Numbered from the stretch's first letter, positions 1-11,741 are shown. The stretch: 56,518 nucleotides of DNA from Rhizobiaceae bacterium (GCA_016742175.1 JACVCH010000025.1:1-56518), one strand, 5' to 3'. Notes: generated by a model from the letters alone, not told the origin. Made by a program: numbers and translations.

Positions 1-1646
<1,646 letters not shown>

Positions 1647-1974
1647 ATGTTGTTCTCCAGGCGGCCATCAGGCCATTGGAAGCCTCAGCGGCTCTCGTCA
1701 CGGACATGGATATAGATGCGCAGAGCGCGCTTTCGACGGCGCATACGCGCGTTCACGTAAATGCGCTGTTAACCCTGGTAGCGAAACCGGCGTGCCCAAC
1801 CCGCTCAAAACCAGTGTACCGTCCCATCATCCGTCTTCAATGCGGGCAAAGCCGCTCGTTAAAGGTTCGTGGTCGTCCTGATTCCGTCATTCCGGCGGAA
1901 GGTCAAGCGGCTGTGACATGATTCGCCGCAAAAAAGCGAATCAATTGCCGGTTCGGCAGCCGGCGGTCCAGCCT
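1647..1974. other. dnaG-rpoD intergenic region
   Basis: This 328-base gap separates the dnaG stop from the rpoD start. It holds the rpoD ribosome site (CTCC on the + strand, 1655-1658). A 7-bp inverted repeat (GATTCGC at 1920-1926, GCGAATC at 1936-1942, A-rich loop) lies just after dnaG but has no T-run on either strand, so I do not call it a terminator. A separate rpoD promoter is likely here, but I cannot place -35/-10 boxes with confidence. Confidence 0.5.
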
Positions 1975-3897
1975 TCAGGCCCGGCCCGCCCGGCCCGACT
2001 GCACCCCGAAGCCTTCGATCAGCGCCTCGGTGGCCTGCACGTCGCGCAACTGCGACTGCACGTCGACGAGATGACGGTAATTTTCTTCCGTCGGCTCGGT
2101 CGCCAGTGCAGTCTCGGCTGCTTTCAACTCCCTATGTAGAGACTGAGCCGCCTGCTGCAAGTATAGGGCCTGATGAAAGGCGTTGCGGGCGTCGTCGAGG
2201 GCAGCTTCGGGCAGGGCGGTCCACAGGCCCGCGCCCTTGACCTGCAGGAGCGCGCGTTCCCAGATTTCGGCGATGCCGCAACTCTTCACGTGCGCGACCA
2301 GCGTGCCGGCCTTGCCGGTCAGGCCGTGCGCGGCGGCGTCGACGATGCAGGCCTTCAACTGACGCAGTTCGGCGCTGGTGATCGACAGGCGGTCGATGTC
2401 GTCGAAGAACTCGTCGACGAGGTCGGGCTGGTGGACGAGGGTGACGAGGATGGACGTCTCGCGCAGCGGCATGGCCGAGGCGGCGCGGCGGACCATCGAC
2501 GAGCGGGCAAGCGTCTCGGAGACGGCGAAGCGCTGCTTGCCCATCTGGCCGGGCGCACCGGGACGGTTCTGGCCGCCGCCGCCCTTTTCGAAGCGGGGGT
2601 TCTGTGGCCGGGTCGCGCCGAAGAAGCGGATGACGCGGTCGCGCATCTCCTGCTGGTAGTGGCGGCGGACGTCCTCGTCCCTGATCTGGAAGGTCAGTTC
2701 GCGCAGGCGCTTTTCGAGTTCGGCGCGGCGCTCGGGCGTGTCGAAGGTCGAGCCGCCCGTCTCGCGCTGCCACAGCATGTCGGCGAGCGGACGTGCCTCC
2801 GCGACGATGGCGCGGAACGCGTCGGGCCCTTCGGCCTTGACGAGGTCGTCGGGGTCCTGGCCGTTGGGCAGGAGCGCGAAGCGCAGCGTGCGGCCGGCCT
2901 GGACGAGGGGCAAAGCGAGGTCGGCGGCGCGGAACGCGGCCTTCATGCCGGCCTGATCGCCGTCGAAGCAGAGCACCGGCTCGCCGGACATGCGCCAGAG
3001 GAGTTCGAGCTGGTTTTCGGTGAGCGCCGTGCCGAGCGGGGCGACGGCGTTCTCGACACCGGCCTGCGCCAGCGCGATGACGTCCATGTAGCCCTCGACG
3101 GCGATGACAGTGCCACCGCGGGCGACGGATGCGCGGGCGCGGGCGAGATTGTAGAGCACTTGGCCCTTGTGGAAGAGCTCGGTGTCGTTGGAATTCAAAT
3201 ATTTGGCGGGCGCATCGGCGGACATGGCGCGGCCGCCGAAGGCGATGACGCGGCCGCGCGCGTCCTCGATCGGGAACATGATGCGGTCGCGGAAGCGGTC
3301 GTAGGAAACCGGGATGTCCGGGCCGTGGACGACGAGGCCGCAGGCTTCGATCTGGCCTTTCTCAACGCCCTTCGACGCAAGATGCTCCTTCAGCGCGTTG
3401 CGGCTTTCGGGCGCGTAGCCGAGGCGGAATTTCTGCTGGGTGGGGCCGACGAGGCCACGTTCGCGCAGATAGGCGCGGGCCTTGGCGCCGTCGGCGCCTT
3501 GCAACCGGTCCTGGAAGAACTGCGTCGCCATTTCCATGACGTCGGAAAGCGAGGCGCGCTCGCGCTCGCGCTGCTCCTGCTGGACGTCGCGGGCAGGCAT
3601 GGGCACACCAGCCATGTCGGCGATGCGCTCGACCGCCTCGGGGAAGGCGAGGCCGTCATGCTCGGTCAAAAAGCGGAAATGGTCGCCGGACACGCCGCAG
3701 CCGAAGCAGTAGTAGCGGCCCTTCTTGTCCTCGCAATGGAAGGAGGGGGATTTCTCGCCGTGGAAGGGGCAGCACGCCCAGTAGTCGCCGCGCTGGGCAT
3801 TGGTCTTACGGCGGTCCCACGTCACGCGCGCGCCGATCACCGAGGAGATCGGCACCCGGTCGCGGATCTCGTCGAGGAAGGAAGGGGAAAATCGCAT
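1975..3897 (-). CDS. dnaG: DNA primase DnaG
   Basis: Synthesises RNA primers at the replication fork for DnaB helicase and DNA polymerase III. The N-terminal CHC2 zinc finger is complete (CCPFHGEKSPSF, then YYCFGCGVSGD). The Toprim catalytic core follows, with VIAVEGYMDVIAL and the acidic CFDGDQAG motif. The C-terminal part is the helicase-binding region with the usual low conservation. I chose the ATG giving MRFSPSFLDEIRDR, the N-terminus typical of rhizobial DnaG (about 640 aa). An in-frame ATG 27 bases upstream (3924) is possible, and neither has a strong ribosome site. The gene lies upstream of rpoD on the same strand. Confidence 0.96.
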   Translation of the reverse strand: MRFSPSFLDEIRDRVPISSVIGARVTWDRRKTNAQRGDYWACCPFHGEKSPSFHCEDKKGRYYCFGCGVSGDHFRFLTEHDGLAFPEAVERIADMAGVPMPARDVQQEQRERERASLSDVMEMATQFFQDRLQGADGAKARAYLRERGLVGPTQQKFRLGYAPESRNALKEHLASKGVEKGQIEACGLVVHGPDIPVSYDRFRDRIMFPIEDARGRVIAFGGRAMSADAPAKYLNSNDTELFHKGQVLYNLARARASVARGGTVIAVEGYMDVIALAQAGVENAVAPLGTALTENQLELLWRMSGEPVLCFDGDQAGMKAAFRAADLALPLVQAGRTLRFALLPNGQDPDDLVKAEGPDAFRAIVAEARPLADMLWQRETGGSTFDTPERRAELEKRLRELTFQIRDEDVRRHYQQEMRDRVIRFFGATRPQNPRFEKGGGGQNRPGAPGQMGKQRFAVSETLARSSMVRRAASAMPLRETSILVTLVHQPDLVDEFFDDIDRLSITSAELRQLKACIVDAAAHGLTGKAGTLVAHVKSCGIAEIWERALLQVKGAGLWTALPEAALDDARNAFHQALYLQQAAQSLHRELKAAETALATEPTEENYRHLVDVQSQLRDVQATEALIEGFGVQSGRAGRA

Positions 3898-4166
3898 CGG
3901 GATTTGGCTCGCTTTGTCCTGCATATAGAGCCGATCCGCGCCCTGCGCGAGACGAATGCGGGATCATGCCCGTGATTCACAAGCGCGGGACGCCGCGACT
4001 GGACCATCCGGACGCGCTTGCGTGCCGGTTCGCGCCGTGCGATTCCTGTTAATCGACTAAAGAAAAAGTCGCGGGCAGAACCGCGCGAGAGCAAAGCTGA
4101 TTTCATGATTTCCTTCTTCACATGCTTCGAGTCGCGCCCGGCCGTCATCCATCCGGAGGTCCGGTC

Positions 4167-5828
4167 GTGAGCGGGTCGGTCGTTCTTCTCAACCTCGCCG
4201 GCGCGGTCGCGCTGCTTCTGTGGGCAACGCGCATGGTGCGCACCGGCGTCGAGCGCGCCTATGGCGAGGTGCTGCGCCGGCGACTGCGGGCCACGCTGTG
4301 CAATCCGCTGGCGGGCGTCGTCGCGGGCACCGGGCTTGCGATCGCGCTGCAAAGCGCGACGGCGGTGGCGCTGCTCGTCGGCTCGTTCGTCGGTTCGGGC
4401 ATCGTCGGCGGCGCTGCGGGGCTCGTCGCCGTGCTCGGCGCCGACCTCGGCTCGGCCATCGTCGTCAAGATGCTGTCCTTCGATCTCAGCCTCCTGGTGC
4501 CGATCTGCCTTTTCGTCGGCACGGCGATCTTCCTGGCGACGGAACGGCGCTCCTGGCGCCAGTTCGGCCGCATTCTCGTCGGCGTCGGGCTGCTTCTCCT
4601 GTCGCTCAGGCTGATCGGCGAGGCGTCGGAGCCGCTTCGCGAAAGTCGGCTCCTACCGGTGATCGTCGACTTCCTCGCCGCCGATCCGATCACCGCCTTC
4701 ATCGTCGCGGCGATCATGACGTGGCTCTTCCATTCGAGCGTCGCGGCGATCCTCTTGATCGTGGCGCTCGCTGCGCGCGACCTGATACCGGTCGAACTCG
4801 GCATCGTGATGGTGCTGGGCTGCAATCTGGGCGGCGGGCTGATCGCGGCGATGCTGTCGCGCACGATGGCGCCGGCGGGCCGCTCGGTGCCGATCGCCAA
4901 TCTCGTCCTGCGCGGAATCGGCGCGGTGACGGCGCTGGTCGTCATCGCCTTCGTCCATCCGCCACTCGACCTGCTCGGCAGCGCGCCGGAGGTGCAACTC
5001 GTCAACGCGCATATCGCCTTCAACCTGGCGCTGGTGATCGTCGGGCTGCCGCTGGCAGGGATCGTTCACCGGCTGGTGGGCAAGGCGCTGACGGCGATGC
5101 AGCCGGTGGAGGTCATCGACCTCGAAGACCAGCCGGTCTCCTCGCTCGACCCGGCCGTGCTCGACAATCCGCCGCTGGCGCTCGGCAATGCCACGCGCGA
5201 GGTAATGGCGATCTGCGACACTGTCGAGATCATGCTGACCAATGTGATGGAGCTCTACGAGGAGGCGGACAAGCCGAAGATCGCGGCGCTGACGGCGCTC
5301 GACGACCGCGTGGACGAGCGCCATGCGGCGATCAAGCTCTATCTGGCGCGCATCAGCGCCTCGCAGATGAGCGAGGACCAGGCTTTGCGCTACCAGGAAT
5401 TGCTCGGCGCCTGCGTGAAGCTCGAACAGGTGGGCGACATCATCGTGCGCAACATGCTGGCGCAAGTGAAAAAGAAGCTGGAGCGGAACGTCGCCTTTTC
5501 GCCCGACGGCATCGACGAACTGCACGAGATGCACGCGGCGGTGCTCGCCAATGCGCGGCTTGCCTTCAACGTGCTCGTTTCGCGCGACCGGGAGACAGCA
5601 CGCCAGCTCGTCCATGAAAAGGAGCGGCTGCGCGACCTCGAAAAGCGCTCCAGCCAGCGCCATTTCGATCGGCTGCGGCGCGGGACGGCCGAGAGCGTGG
5701 AGACGAGCTCGATCCATCTCGACACGATCCGCGACCTGAAGCAGATCAACTCGCTTCTGGCCTCGATCGCCTATCCGGTGCTCGAAGAACATGGGTTGTT
5801 GCGGGACAGCCGGCTAAAAGCCGTCTAG
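4167..5828 (+). CDS. Na/Pi cotransporter family protein with PhoU-like C-terminal domain
   Basis: Inner-membrane protein of the Na+/phosphate symporter family (NptA/YjbB type), probably exporting or importing phosphate with sodium. The first ~330 residues contain two homologous hydrophobic repeats with the family's Gln-Ser-Ala-Thr-Ala signature (ALQSATAVALLVGSF) and the second-repeat FHSSVAAILLI. From about residue 370 onward there is a helical PhoU-like domain. The start is GTG at 4167: a GGAGG box at 4155-4159 sits 7 nt before it, whereas the upstream ATG at 4122 has no such site. The length, 553 aa, is normal for the family. The neighbours are housekeeping genes on the other strand, so it is probably monocistronic. 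The transport direction and ion are inferred from family only. Confidence 0.88.
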   Translation: MSGSVVLLNLAGAVALLLWATRMVRTGVERAYGEVLRRRLRATLCNPLAGVVAGTGLAIALQSATAVALLVGSFVGSGIVGGAAGLVAVLGADLGSAIVVKMLSFDLSLLVPICLFVGTAIFLATERRSWRQFGRILVGVGLLLLSLRLIGEASEPLRESRLLPVIVDFLAADPITAFIVAAIMTWLFHSSVAAILLIVALAARDLIPVELGIVMVLGCNLGGGLIAAMLSRTMAPAGRSVPIANLVLRGIGAVTALVVIAFVHPPLDLLGSAPEVQLVNAHIAFNLALVIVGLPLAGIVHRLVGKALTAMQPVEVIDLEDQPVSSLDPAVLDNPPLALGNATREVMAICDTVEIMLTNVMELYEEADKPKIAALTALDDRVDERHAAIKLYLARISASQMSEDQALRYQELLGACVKLEQVGDIIVRNMLAQVKKKLERNVAFSPDGIDELHEMHAAVLANARLAFNVLVSRDRETARQLVHEKERLRDLEKRSSQRHFDRLRRGTAESVETSSIHLDTIRDLKQINSLLASIAYPVLEEHGLLRDSRLKAV

Positions 5829-5835
5829 GGCGCCC

Positions 5836-5876
5836 GAAAAAAGTAGAGCCCGGTCGCTGGAGGACGACCGGGCTCT
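5836..5876 (-). terminator. Rho-independent terminator of the OmpA-family gene
   Basis: Perfect 12-bp stem (AGAGCCCGGTCG at 5845-5856, its complement at 5865-5876) with an 8-nt loop. Read on the - strand it is followed by ACTTTTTT, so it ends the transcript of the gene at 5942-7912. It may also block readthrough from the Na/Pi gene ending at 5828, but has no T-run in that direction. Confidence 0.85.
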
Positions 5877-5941
5877 GATGCCTCTCCCCGCCGGGCCTAG
5901 ACCCGAGGGGGATGGGGCAGGGAACCTTTTATGTAGGTATC

Positions 5942-7912
5942 CTACTGCGCCTGTGCCACCGGGGTTACCAGAGGCGTGATGCGACGGATGGCGACGCGAC
6001 GGTTGCGGCGCTCCTGCTCTTCGGTCTGGACCTTCAGATACTGCTCGCCATAGCCCTGGGTGACCAGGTTTTCCGGCGGAATATCGAAGACGTTCGTCAG
6101 AGCGACGGCGACCGCCTCGGCGCGCTGGTCGGACAGCGCCAGATTGGCTTCGTCCGTGCCGACGGCGTCGGTGTGGCCTTCGATCAGGAAGGTCTCGGCC
6201 GGGTTCTCCTCGAGCATCCGCGAGATGGCGTTGGCGACGCCTTCAAGACGCGGAATCTCGCTCTCGGGGATCGTGGCCGAGCCGAACTCGAAGGTCAGCG
6301 TGTCGAGATCGACGCGGCGGGCGATGTCGCGAACGCGGGCCGAGTACTTGACCTCGTCGATCGAATAGACCTCACGCACCTGCTCGACCGGCGGCTGATC
6401 CAGGAACTCGTAGTAGATGTCCGGATCTTCGACGCGGTTCGCCTCGAGAATGTACTGGCTGACGGGGATCGTCAGGCGCAGCGGAGGCAGGTCGAGCGCA
6501 GGATCACGCCACTCGCGCGGGCCTTCGTCGACGAAGCGGCGATCGTCGACATAGACGAGCACGTATTCGCGGCCATCCGGCTCGACGCGCGAGCGGCGGA
6601 TCACGTCGCCGTAGCGGTTGCGGACGGTGATGATCTCGACGCCGTTCGGGCGAACGATGACCTCACGAGTGCGGCCGCGCGGCAGCTCCTCGTAATAGAC
6701 CTCGTCAGCCTGCCAGGCGAGACGCTCGCGGTCGTCGCTCTGGATGATCGTGGTGTTGTTGAAGTTCACGATGAAGCGGTTGTTGATCTCGCGAACGACT
6801 TCGGCACCCTCGCGGCGCGATTCACGCAGGTCGGGACGTGCGTCCAGACGGCGGCCTTCCTCGGCACGCAGAGGCTGGATCTCGATCGGCTCCTCGAGCG
6901 CCTGCGCCTCGGCATCGGTCGTCGGAGCCGGTGCGGGCGGCGTTTCGGGTGCAGCCTGCTGCTCGGCCGGTGCGGCACCCTCGGCGGGCGCAGCCTGACC
7001 GTCGGCAGGAGCTGCCGCGGGCTCGACCTTCTGCGAATCGAGGATCGGCGCGAGATCGTCGGTCTCTTCGATCGCCTGCTCGGGCGGGATGACCTGAAGG
7101 GCCTCGCCGGCTTCCGCGGGCTGTTCCACGGCGCCCTCGACTTCGGCCTCGCCTTCGACGGCGGCGCCGCCTTCGGCAGGAGCCGCGCCTTCTGCGGGAG
7201 CCGCGCCTTCGGCAGGGGCTTCCTCAGCCGGAGCCGCGTCAGCGGGAGCCTGGGTGGGAGCAGGCGCTTCCTCGGCGGCCGGAGCCTCCGCGGGAGCCTG
7301 TTCGGCAGCCGGCGCTTCGGCCGGAGCCTCTTCGGCGGCGGGGGCTTCCTCAGCCGCTGGTGCTTCCTCAGCAGCCGGTGCTTCCTCGGCGGCGGGCTCT
7401 TCAGCGGGCGCTTCTTCAGCCGCAGGGGCTTCCTCGGCAGCCGGCTCTTCAGCGGGTGCTTCTTCGGCTGCCGGAGCCTCTACGGGCGCCTCTTCGGCAG
7501 CAGGTTCTTCGGCCGGGGCTTCCTCGGCGGCGGGTTCTTCGGCCGGGGCCTCTTCAGCCGCAGGCGCTTCCTCAGCGGCCGGCTCTTCGGCCGGAGCCTC
7601 CTCGGCAGCGGGCGCCTCAGCCGGAGCTTCCTCGGCCGCAGGCTCCTCGGCGGGGGCCTCTTCGGCGGGCGCTTCTTCCTCTACCGGCGCCTCTTCAGCG
7701 CCATCCTGAGCTTCCTGCGCTTCGCGCTGCAGGCGCTGCTCTTCCGTCTCTTCTGTCGCCTGGGCGAGGATGACCGGCGCATTGAGCTGCCCATCCTTCT
7801 GCAAGGCGTCGAAATCCGTTCGCGCGCCGGCAAGCGGTGCCGCGCCGAGCTGAGCGGTAGCCATGATCAACCCGAGGGCTGTCCCGGCCAGTATCCGCGA
7901 CTGTCTCTTCAT
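5942..7912 (-). CDS. OmpA-family outer-membrane/peptidoglycan-binding protein with long Ala-Glu-Pro tract
   Basis: The N-terminal signal peptide (about residues 1-30) is followed from about residue 73 to 262 by a low-complexity tract built of EEAPAEEPAA-type units. A central region is rich in short beta-strand and DxxGREYV-like segments. The C-terminal OmpA domain (about 530-640) has FEFGSATIPESEIPRL, the GHTDAVG peptidoglycan-binding core and a terminal NRRVAIR. It probably spans the periplasm, the Ala/Glu/Pro tract acting as an extended spacer to a domain that binds diaminopimelate in peptidoglycan. AGGAG lies 9 nt before the ATG at 7912, and a strong terminator follows. Rhizobial proteins of this layout are usually annotated only as OmpA family; the precise role is unknown. 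The acidic repeats will make the protein migrate anomalously on gels. Confidence 0.85.
   Translation of the reverse strand: MKRQSRILAGTALGLIMATAQLGAAPLAGARTDFDALQKDGQLNAPVILAQATEETEEQRLQREAQEAQDGAEEAPVEEEAPAEEAPAEEPAAEEAPAEAPAAEEAPAEEPAAEEAPAAEEAPAEEPAAEEAPAEEPAAEEAPVEAPAAEEAPAEEPAAEEAPAAEEAPAEEPAAEEAPAAEEAPAAEEAPAAEEAPAEAPAAEQAPAEAPAAEEAPAPTQAPADAAPAEEAPAEGAAPAEGAAPAEGGAAVEGEAEVEGAVEQPAEAGEALQVIPPEQAIEETDDLAPILDSQKVEPAAAPADGQAAPAEGAAPAEQQAAPETPPAPAPTTDAEAQALEEPIEIQPLRAEEGRRLDARPDLRESRREGAEVVREINNRFIVNFNNTTIIQSDDRERLAWQADEVYYEELPRGRTREVIVRPNGVEIITVRNRYGDVIRRSRVEPDGREYVLVYVDDRRFVDEGPREWRDPALDLPPLRLTIPVSQYILEANRVEDPDIYYEFLDQPPVEQVREVYSIDEVKYSARVRDIARRVDLDTLTFEFGSATIPESEIPRLEGVANAISRMLEENPAETFLIEGHTDAVGTDEANLALSDQRAEAVAVALTNVFDIPPENLVTQGYGEQYLKVQTEEQERRNRRVAIRRITPLVTPVAQAQ
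7126..7696 (-). repeat. Degenerate Ala-Glu-Pro coding repeat inside the OmpA-family gene
   Basis: Roughly 570 bases encode imperfect tandem copies of GAAGAAGC.CCGGC.-like units, read as (A/P)AEEAPAEE. Unit length varies and third positions differ, so this is amino-acid-level repetition under selection rather than a fresh DNA expansion. Confidence 0.8.
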
Positions 7913-8092
7913 TAGAGTGTGCTCCTGAATTTAGGTCCCAACCCGGCTTCAACAGAAAGACCAGCTTTTTGTTCCGGTTTGGCGGGAAAACAGGCCGTCG
8001 GAAGGCCATTTGGCGGCAATGCGGCGGCAAATCGACCGAGATCGCGGACGATCCCGCTTGACCGCGCAGGGGCGCGGGTCCACATCGGCGCG

Positions 8093-8539
8093 ATGTCCGA
8101 ACCCTTCTGGAAAACCAAGACGCTCGAGGCGATGACCACGCCGGAATGGGAAGCGCTGTGCGACGGCTGCGGCAAGTGCTGCCTGTCGAAGCTGGAGGAG
8201 GAGGACACCGGCGACATCTACTGGACGAGCATCGGCTGCCGCCTGTTCGATGCCGGCCAGTGCCGCTGCTCCGACTATCCCGGACGGCTGGCCAAGGTGC
8301 CCGACTGCGTCAAGCTGACGCCGGAAAAGGTGCGCACGCTGCCCTGGCTGCCGTCGACCTGCGCCTACCGGCTGGTGGCGAATGGTGAGGATTTGAAATG
8401 GTGGCACCATCTCGTCTCGGGTTCGCGCGAGACCGTGCACGAGGCCGGCATCTCGGTGCGCGGCAAGGTGACCGCGCTCGAAACCGACATGGAAAGCGTC
8501 GACGATTATTTCGACCACATGCTGGACGAGGAGCCATGA
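8093..8539 (+). CDS. YcgN-family (UPF0260) cysteine-cluster protein
   Basis: Small cytoplasmic protein, 148 aa, with the family's cysteine arrangement: CDGCGKCC near residue 23, a [12 protein letters not shown] segment and a later C near residue 68. These could bind a metal or Fe-S centre; the family function is not established. I start at [15 protein letters not shown] because this is the conserved N-terminus of the family; the upstream in-frame extension to 7919 runs through the divergent promoter region and is low-quality coding. It is transcribed divergently from the OmpA-family gene, and the SnoaL gene follows 67 nt downstream. Confidence 0.85.
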   Translation: MSEPFWKTKTLEAMTTPEWEALCDGCGKCCLSKLEEEDTGDIYWTSIGCRLFDAGQCRCSDYPGRLAKVPDCVKLTPEKVRTLPWLPSTCAYRLVANGEDLKWWHHLVSGSRETVHEAGISVRGKVTALETDMESVDDYFDHMLDEEP

Positions 8540-8606
8540 GGCGCTTGCCCGAACCACGGCGCGCGGCCTATCCGCATTGCCTCCAGATCGAACGAAGGAA
8601 CCACCG

Positions 8607-9020
8607 ATGAGCCAGACCGAAGCCAAAGTCCTGATCGAGCGCTATCTCGAGGCCTTCAATGCCGGCGACAGCGAGGCGATGCTCGACTGCCTCGACGAGG
8701 ACGTGGCGCACGACATCAACGAGGGCGGCCGCGAAATCGGCAAGGACAAGTTCAAGTGGTTCCTCGGCATGATGGGCCGCCACTACAGGGAAGAGCTGGC
8801 CGACATCGTCATCATGACCAACGAGACCGGCAGCCGCGGGGCGGCCGAGTTCACCGTACACGGCGAATATCTCGCCACCGCAGAGGGCCTGCCGGAGGCG
8901 AACGGTCAGCGCTATTCGTTGCCGGGCGCGATCCTGTTCGAGATCGATGGCGGCCGCATCTCGCGCGTGACGACCTATTACAACCTCAAGGCCTGGATCG
9001 CGGCGGTCTCGAAGGGCTGA
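8607..9020 (+). CDS. SnoaL-like / ketosteroid-isomerase-fold protein (NTF2 superfamily)
   Basis: 137-aa single-domain protein of the nuclear transport factor 2 fold. The helical start (YLEAFNAGDSEAMLDCLDEDVAHDINEGG) and the strand-rich end (LFEIDGGRISRVTTYYNLKAW) match the SnoaL-like polyketide-cyclase group. A GAAGGA ribosome site lies just upstream of the ATG. No catalytic role can be assigned from sequence. It could share a transcript with the YcgN-type gene before it. Confidence 0.8.
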   Translation: MSQTEAKVLIERYLEAFNAGDSEAMLDCLDEDVAHDINEGGREIGKDKFKWFLGMMGRHYREELADIVIMTNETGSRGAAEFTVHGEYLATAEGLPEANGQRYSLPGAILFEIDGGRISRVTTYYNLKAWIAAVSKG

Positions 9021-9147
9021 GCGCGACATGAACCGTGCATGAATGGCGGGTTTTGAACGTGTTCAGCATGGCTGCGCCATTCTCTCCTGGATCGCTCTTG
9101 AGCGAGACGAGATGCCCTGATCCGCATCTGCCACGAGGAGAGACACG

Positions 9148-9507
9148 ATGTTCAAATTCGCAAAGATGGCGGCGCTTTCCGCCCTGATCGGCCTCGGAGC
9201 GCTGGCCGCCGCGCCGGCCCAGGCCAATGCTACCAGCCTGCAGTTCCACGGCAATGCCGGTACGGTCACCGTGCAGTGGGGCGGCGGCTACCATCGCGGC
9301 GACCGCTGGGACCGCGGCGGGCGGCACCACCGCCGCCAGGCCTGCACGCCCGGCCAGGCTGTCCACAAGGCCGCGCGCATGGGCCTGCGCAATCCGCGCG
9401 TCGTCAATGCCAACCGCAACGTGATCCGCGTTGCCGGACGGGCCTGGCGCCACGGCCGCACGGCGATCGTCTTCGCCCGCGCGCCGAACTGCCCGGTTAT
9501 CCGATAG
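9148..9507 (+). CDS. Small exported basic protein, function unknown
   Basis: 119 aa. A clear signal peptide (MFKFAKMAALSALIGLGALAAAPAQA, cleavage after AQA) precedes a mature part of about 90 residues. The mature part is very rich in Gly, Arg and His (GGGYHRGDRWDRGGRHHRR) with two Cys (QACTPGQA and APNCPVIR) that could form a disulphide in the periplasm. A GAGGAGAG ribosome site precedes the ATG, and a strong terminator closes the unit. Similar short proteins are common in rhizobia without known role. The His/Arg-rich stretch could bind metal or polyanions, but that is a guess. Confidence 0.75.
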   Translation: MFKFAKMAALSALIGLGALAAAPAQANATSLQFHGNAGTVTVQWGGGYHRGDRWDRGGRHHRRQACTPGQAVHKAARMGLRNPRVVNANRNVIRVAGRAWRHGRTAIVFARAPNCPVIR

Positions 9508-9554
9508 GCAAGGGCATTCGATAGAACCGCGAGACTGATCCGCGGAAGACGGAA

Positions 9555-9585
9555 GGCGCCGGACCCAGGCTGGTCCGGCGCCTTT
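9555..9585 (+). terminator. Rho-independent terminator after the small exported protein gene
   Basis: Perfect 11-bp GC-rich stem (GGCGCCGGACC at 9555-9565, complement at 9572-9582), 6-nt loop, then TTT. The stem is strong enough to act in both directions and also separates the convergent DUF305 gene. Confidence 0.8.
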
Positions 9586-9598
9586 CGCACGTTCGGGC

Positions 9599-9973
9599 CT
9601 ATTCGGTGTCGTTGGCCGCGAGCCAGGCTTCGAGCTGCGCGATCTCGCGCTCCTGCGCCTCGATGATCTCCTCTGCGAGCTTGGTCATCTCGGGGTCGTC
9701 GCCTTCTTCCAACTGGATGCGCGCCATGTCGATCGCCGCCTGGTGATGCGGGATCATGCCGCGCGCGAAGTCGATGTCGGCATCGCCGGAATATTCCATC
9801 GCGGCCATGTCCTCGTGCATCGTGTCCATCGCGGCGCGATAGGCGGCGGTCGACGGGCTGTCGTCGGCGGCTGCGCCCTCACTCATATGTCCGTCATGCG
9901 ACATCTGCGCCGAAGCGGGGACGGCCGCCAGAGCCATGAGGGCCGAGAGGGCAAGGATCGTGGGCGCTTTCAT
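9599..9973 (-). CDS. DUF305 domain-containing exported protein
   Basis: 124 aa with a signal peptide ending at VPASAQ. The mature protein carries the DUF305 hallmark [13 protein letters not shown], an earlier His/Met-rich segment ([10 protein letters not shown]) and a helical C-terminus. It is a four-helix ferritin-like fold, periplasmic, often found near copper and other metal-resistance genes; Met/His residues suggest metal binding. No metal-transport genes are adjacent here, so the role remains open. It is monocistronic, facing the preceding terminator. Confidence 0.85.
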   Translation of the reverse strand: MKAPTILALSALMALAAVPASAQMSHDGHMSEGAAADDSPSTAAYRAAMDTMHEDMAAMEYSGDADIDFARGMIPHHQAAIDMARIQLEEGDDPEMTKLAEEIIEAQEREIAQLEAWLAANDTE

Positions 9974-10142
9974 CGGTCGGGTCTCCTGTATGCGTTCGAT
10001 TTTTCGAGGATAGGGCTTCCACCAACTGGAAACTCAAACGATTTTTGCAATGCGGCATTAACTGCGTCCCTCAACCCCCCCTTCAGAAAAGCAAACTAAG
10101 AATAAATCCATTCAGGCAGCATGGGCGTTGAGGGAGCGAAAG

Positions 10143-11741
10143 GTGATCGGCCTTCTCAAATCATTTCTGCAGGATCGCGACGGCAACTACGCGATGATGC
10201 TGGGCGTATTGCTGGTTCCGCTCGTCGGCGCAGTCGGGCTGACGGTCGATTATACCAATGCGATGAACGTGCGCTCGTCGCTGCAGAACGCGGCGGATTC
10301 GGCCGTGCTGTCGCTGGCGCGCGCCCACTACGGCACGCTGAGCGAAGCCGACGCCTACCAGATCGCCACCGACATGCTGGACGTCAATTTCGTCGGTTCC
10401 TACAAGAACCTGACGGTCGACCGGGACGGAAACGAGTGGCGCCTCAGCGTCACGGCGGTGGCCGACAATCCCTTCGCGATGTTCAAGGCCGGCAGCACCA
10501 TCGACATGCAACTCGAATCGCGCGCGGCGTTCAGCGACATGAGCTACGAGATCGCGCTGGTGCTCGACACGACCGGCTCGATGGAAGGCACCAAGCTCGC
10601 CAATCTGAAATCGGCGGCGACGACCATGGTGCAGACCATGACGCGCGGCCTGACCGATACGAGCAAGATCAAGTTCTCGCTGGTGCCGTTCTCGACCTTC
10701 GTCAATGTCGGGCCGCAGCACGCGCCGACCTTCAATGCGGACGGGACGCTGAAGACGACGGGCGCGAGCTGGCTCGACACATGGGGCCGCAACCCGGTGA
10801 CGAACGGCGACCTGCCGACCGGTCTCAGTCGCTTCCAACTCTACCATTTGATGGGCAAGAGCTGGCCGGGCTGCGTGGAGACGCGCGATCCCTACAACTT
10901 CACCGCCTACGACACGACGCTGGCGCCGATCAGCAGCGATCCGCGGAGCCTCTTCGTGCCGACCTTCCACATCGACGACAGCGACAGCTACAGCGCGCGG
11001 CCGAACAACTGGCTGAGTGACAGCCGATATGCCGTCTCGGTCAGTTCAAACGCTTCGTCGACGGCGAAGCGGCTGGCGGTCTATGGCGTGCCCTATGCGA
11101 ACGGGCAGGTCGGCGATCGCTCGACCTGGCGCAAGCCGACCATCAGCGACGGCGCCTCGCGCTACTATTCCAACTATTCGGAGCCGATGGGCCCCGGATT
11201 CTTCTGCGACAGCCAGCCGATCGTGCCGCTGACGACCGATTACAACCAGATCCTCGACGCGATCGACGGGCTGAAGGCGCTCGGCAACACCAACATCTTC
11301 GAGGGCATGATGTGGGGCTGGCGCACGCTCGACGACGCCGTGCCCTTCACCGAAGGCCGCCCGCGCAATGCGCGCAACAACGAGAAGATCGTCATCCTTT
11401 TGACCGACGGCAACAATGCCTGGAACCGGATGAGCAACATCCGCTACTCGTCCTATTCGAGCTTCGGCTTCCTGGCCGACCAGAGGCTGGTGGCGCGCAA
11501 CAGCAACGATTCCACCATCATGTCGGCGATGGACACCAAGACGCTGGCGGGCTGCACCAATGCCAAGGCCGACGACATCACGATCTTCACGATCCGGCTC
11601 GACCTGCAGGATTCCAACTCGGCAACACTGATGCGCAATTGCGCGACGGATCCGGAGCACTTCTTCGACGTGCCCGATCCCTCGACGCTGCAGTCGACCT
11701 TCGAGGAGATCCGGCATCGGATCAACCGGGTACGCATCACG

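Noticed and set aside
1920-1942. Terminator after dnaG
   Set aside because: The 7-bp inverted repeat has a long A-rich loop and no T-run on the - strand, and dnaG and rpoD may be co-transcribed.
2173-3975. 600-codon open frame on the + strand
   Set aside because: Antisense to dnaG, whose zinc finger and Toprim motifs are unambiguous.
7126-7696. CRISPR-like or satellite array
   Set aside because: The repetition is at amino-acid level with irregular units and no spacers, inside a signal-peptide-bearing OmpA-family gene.
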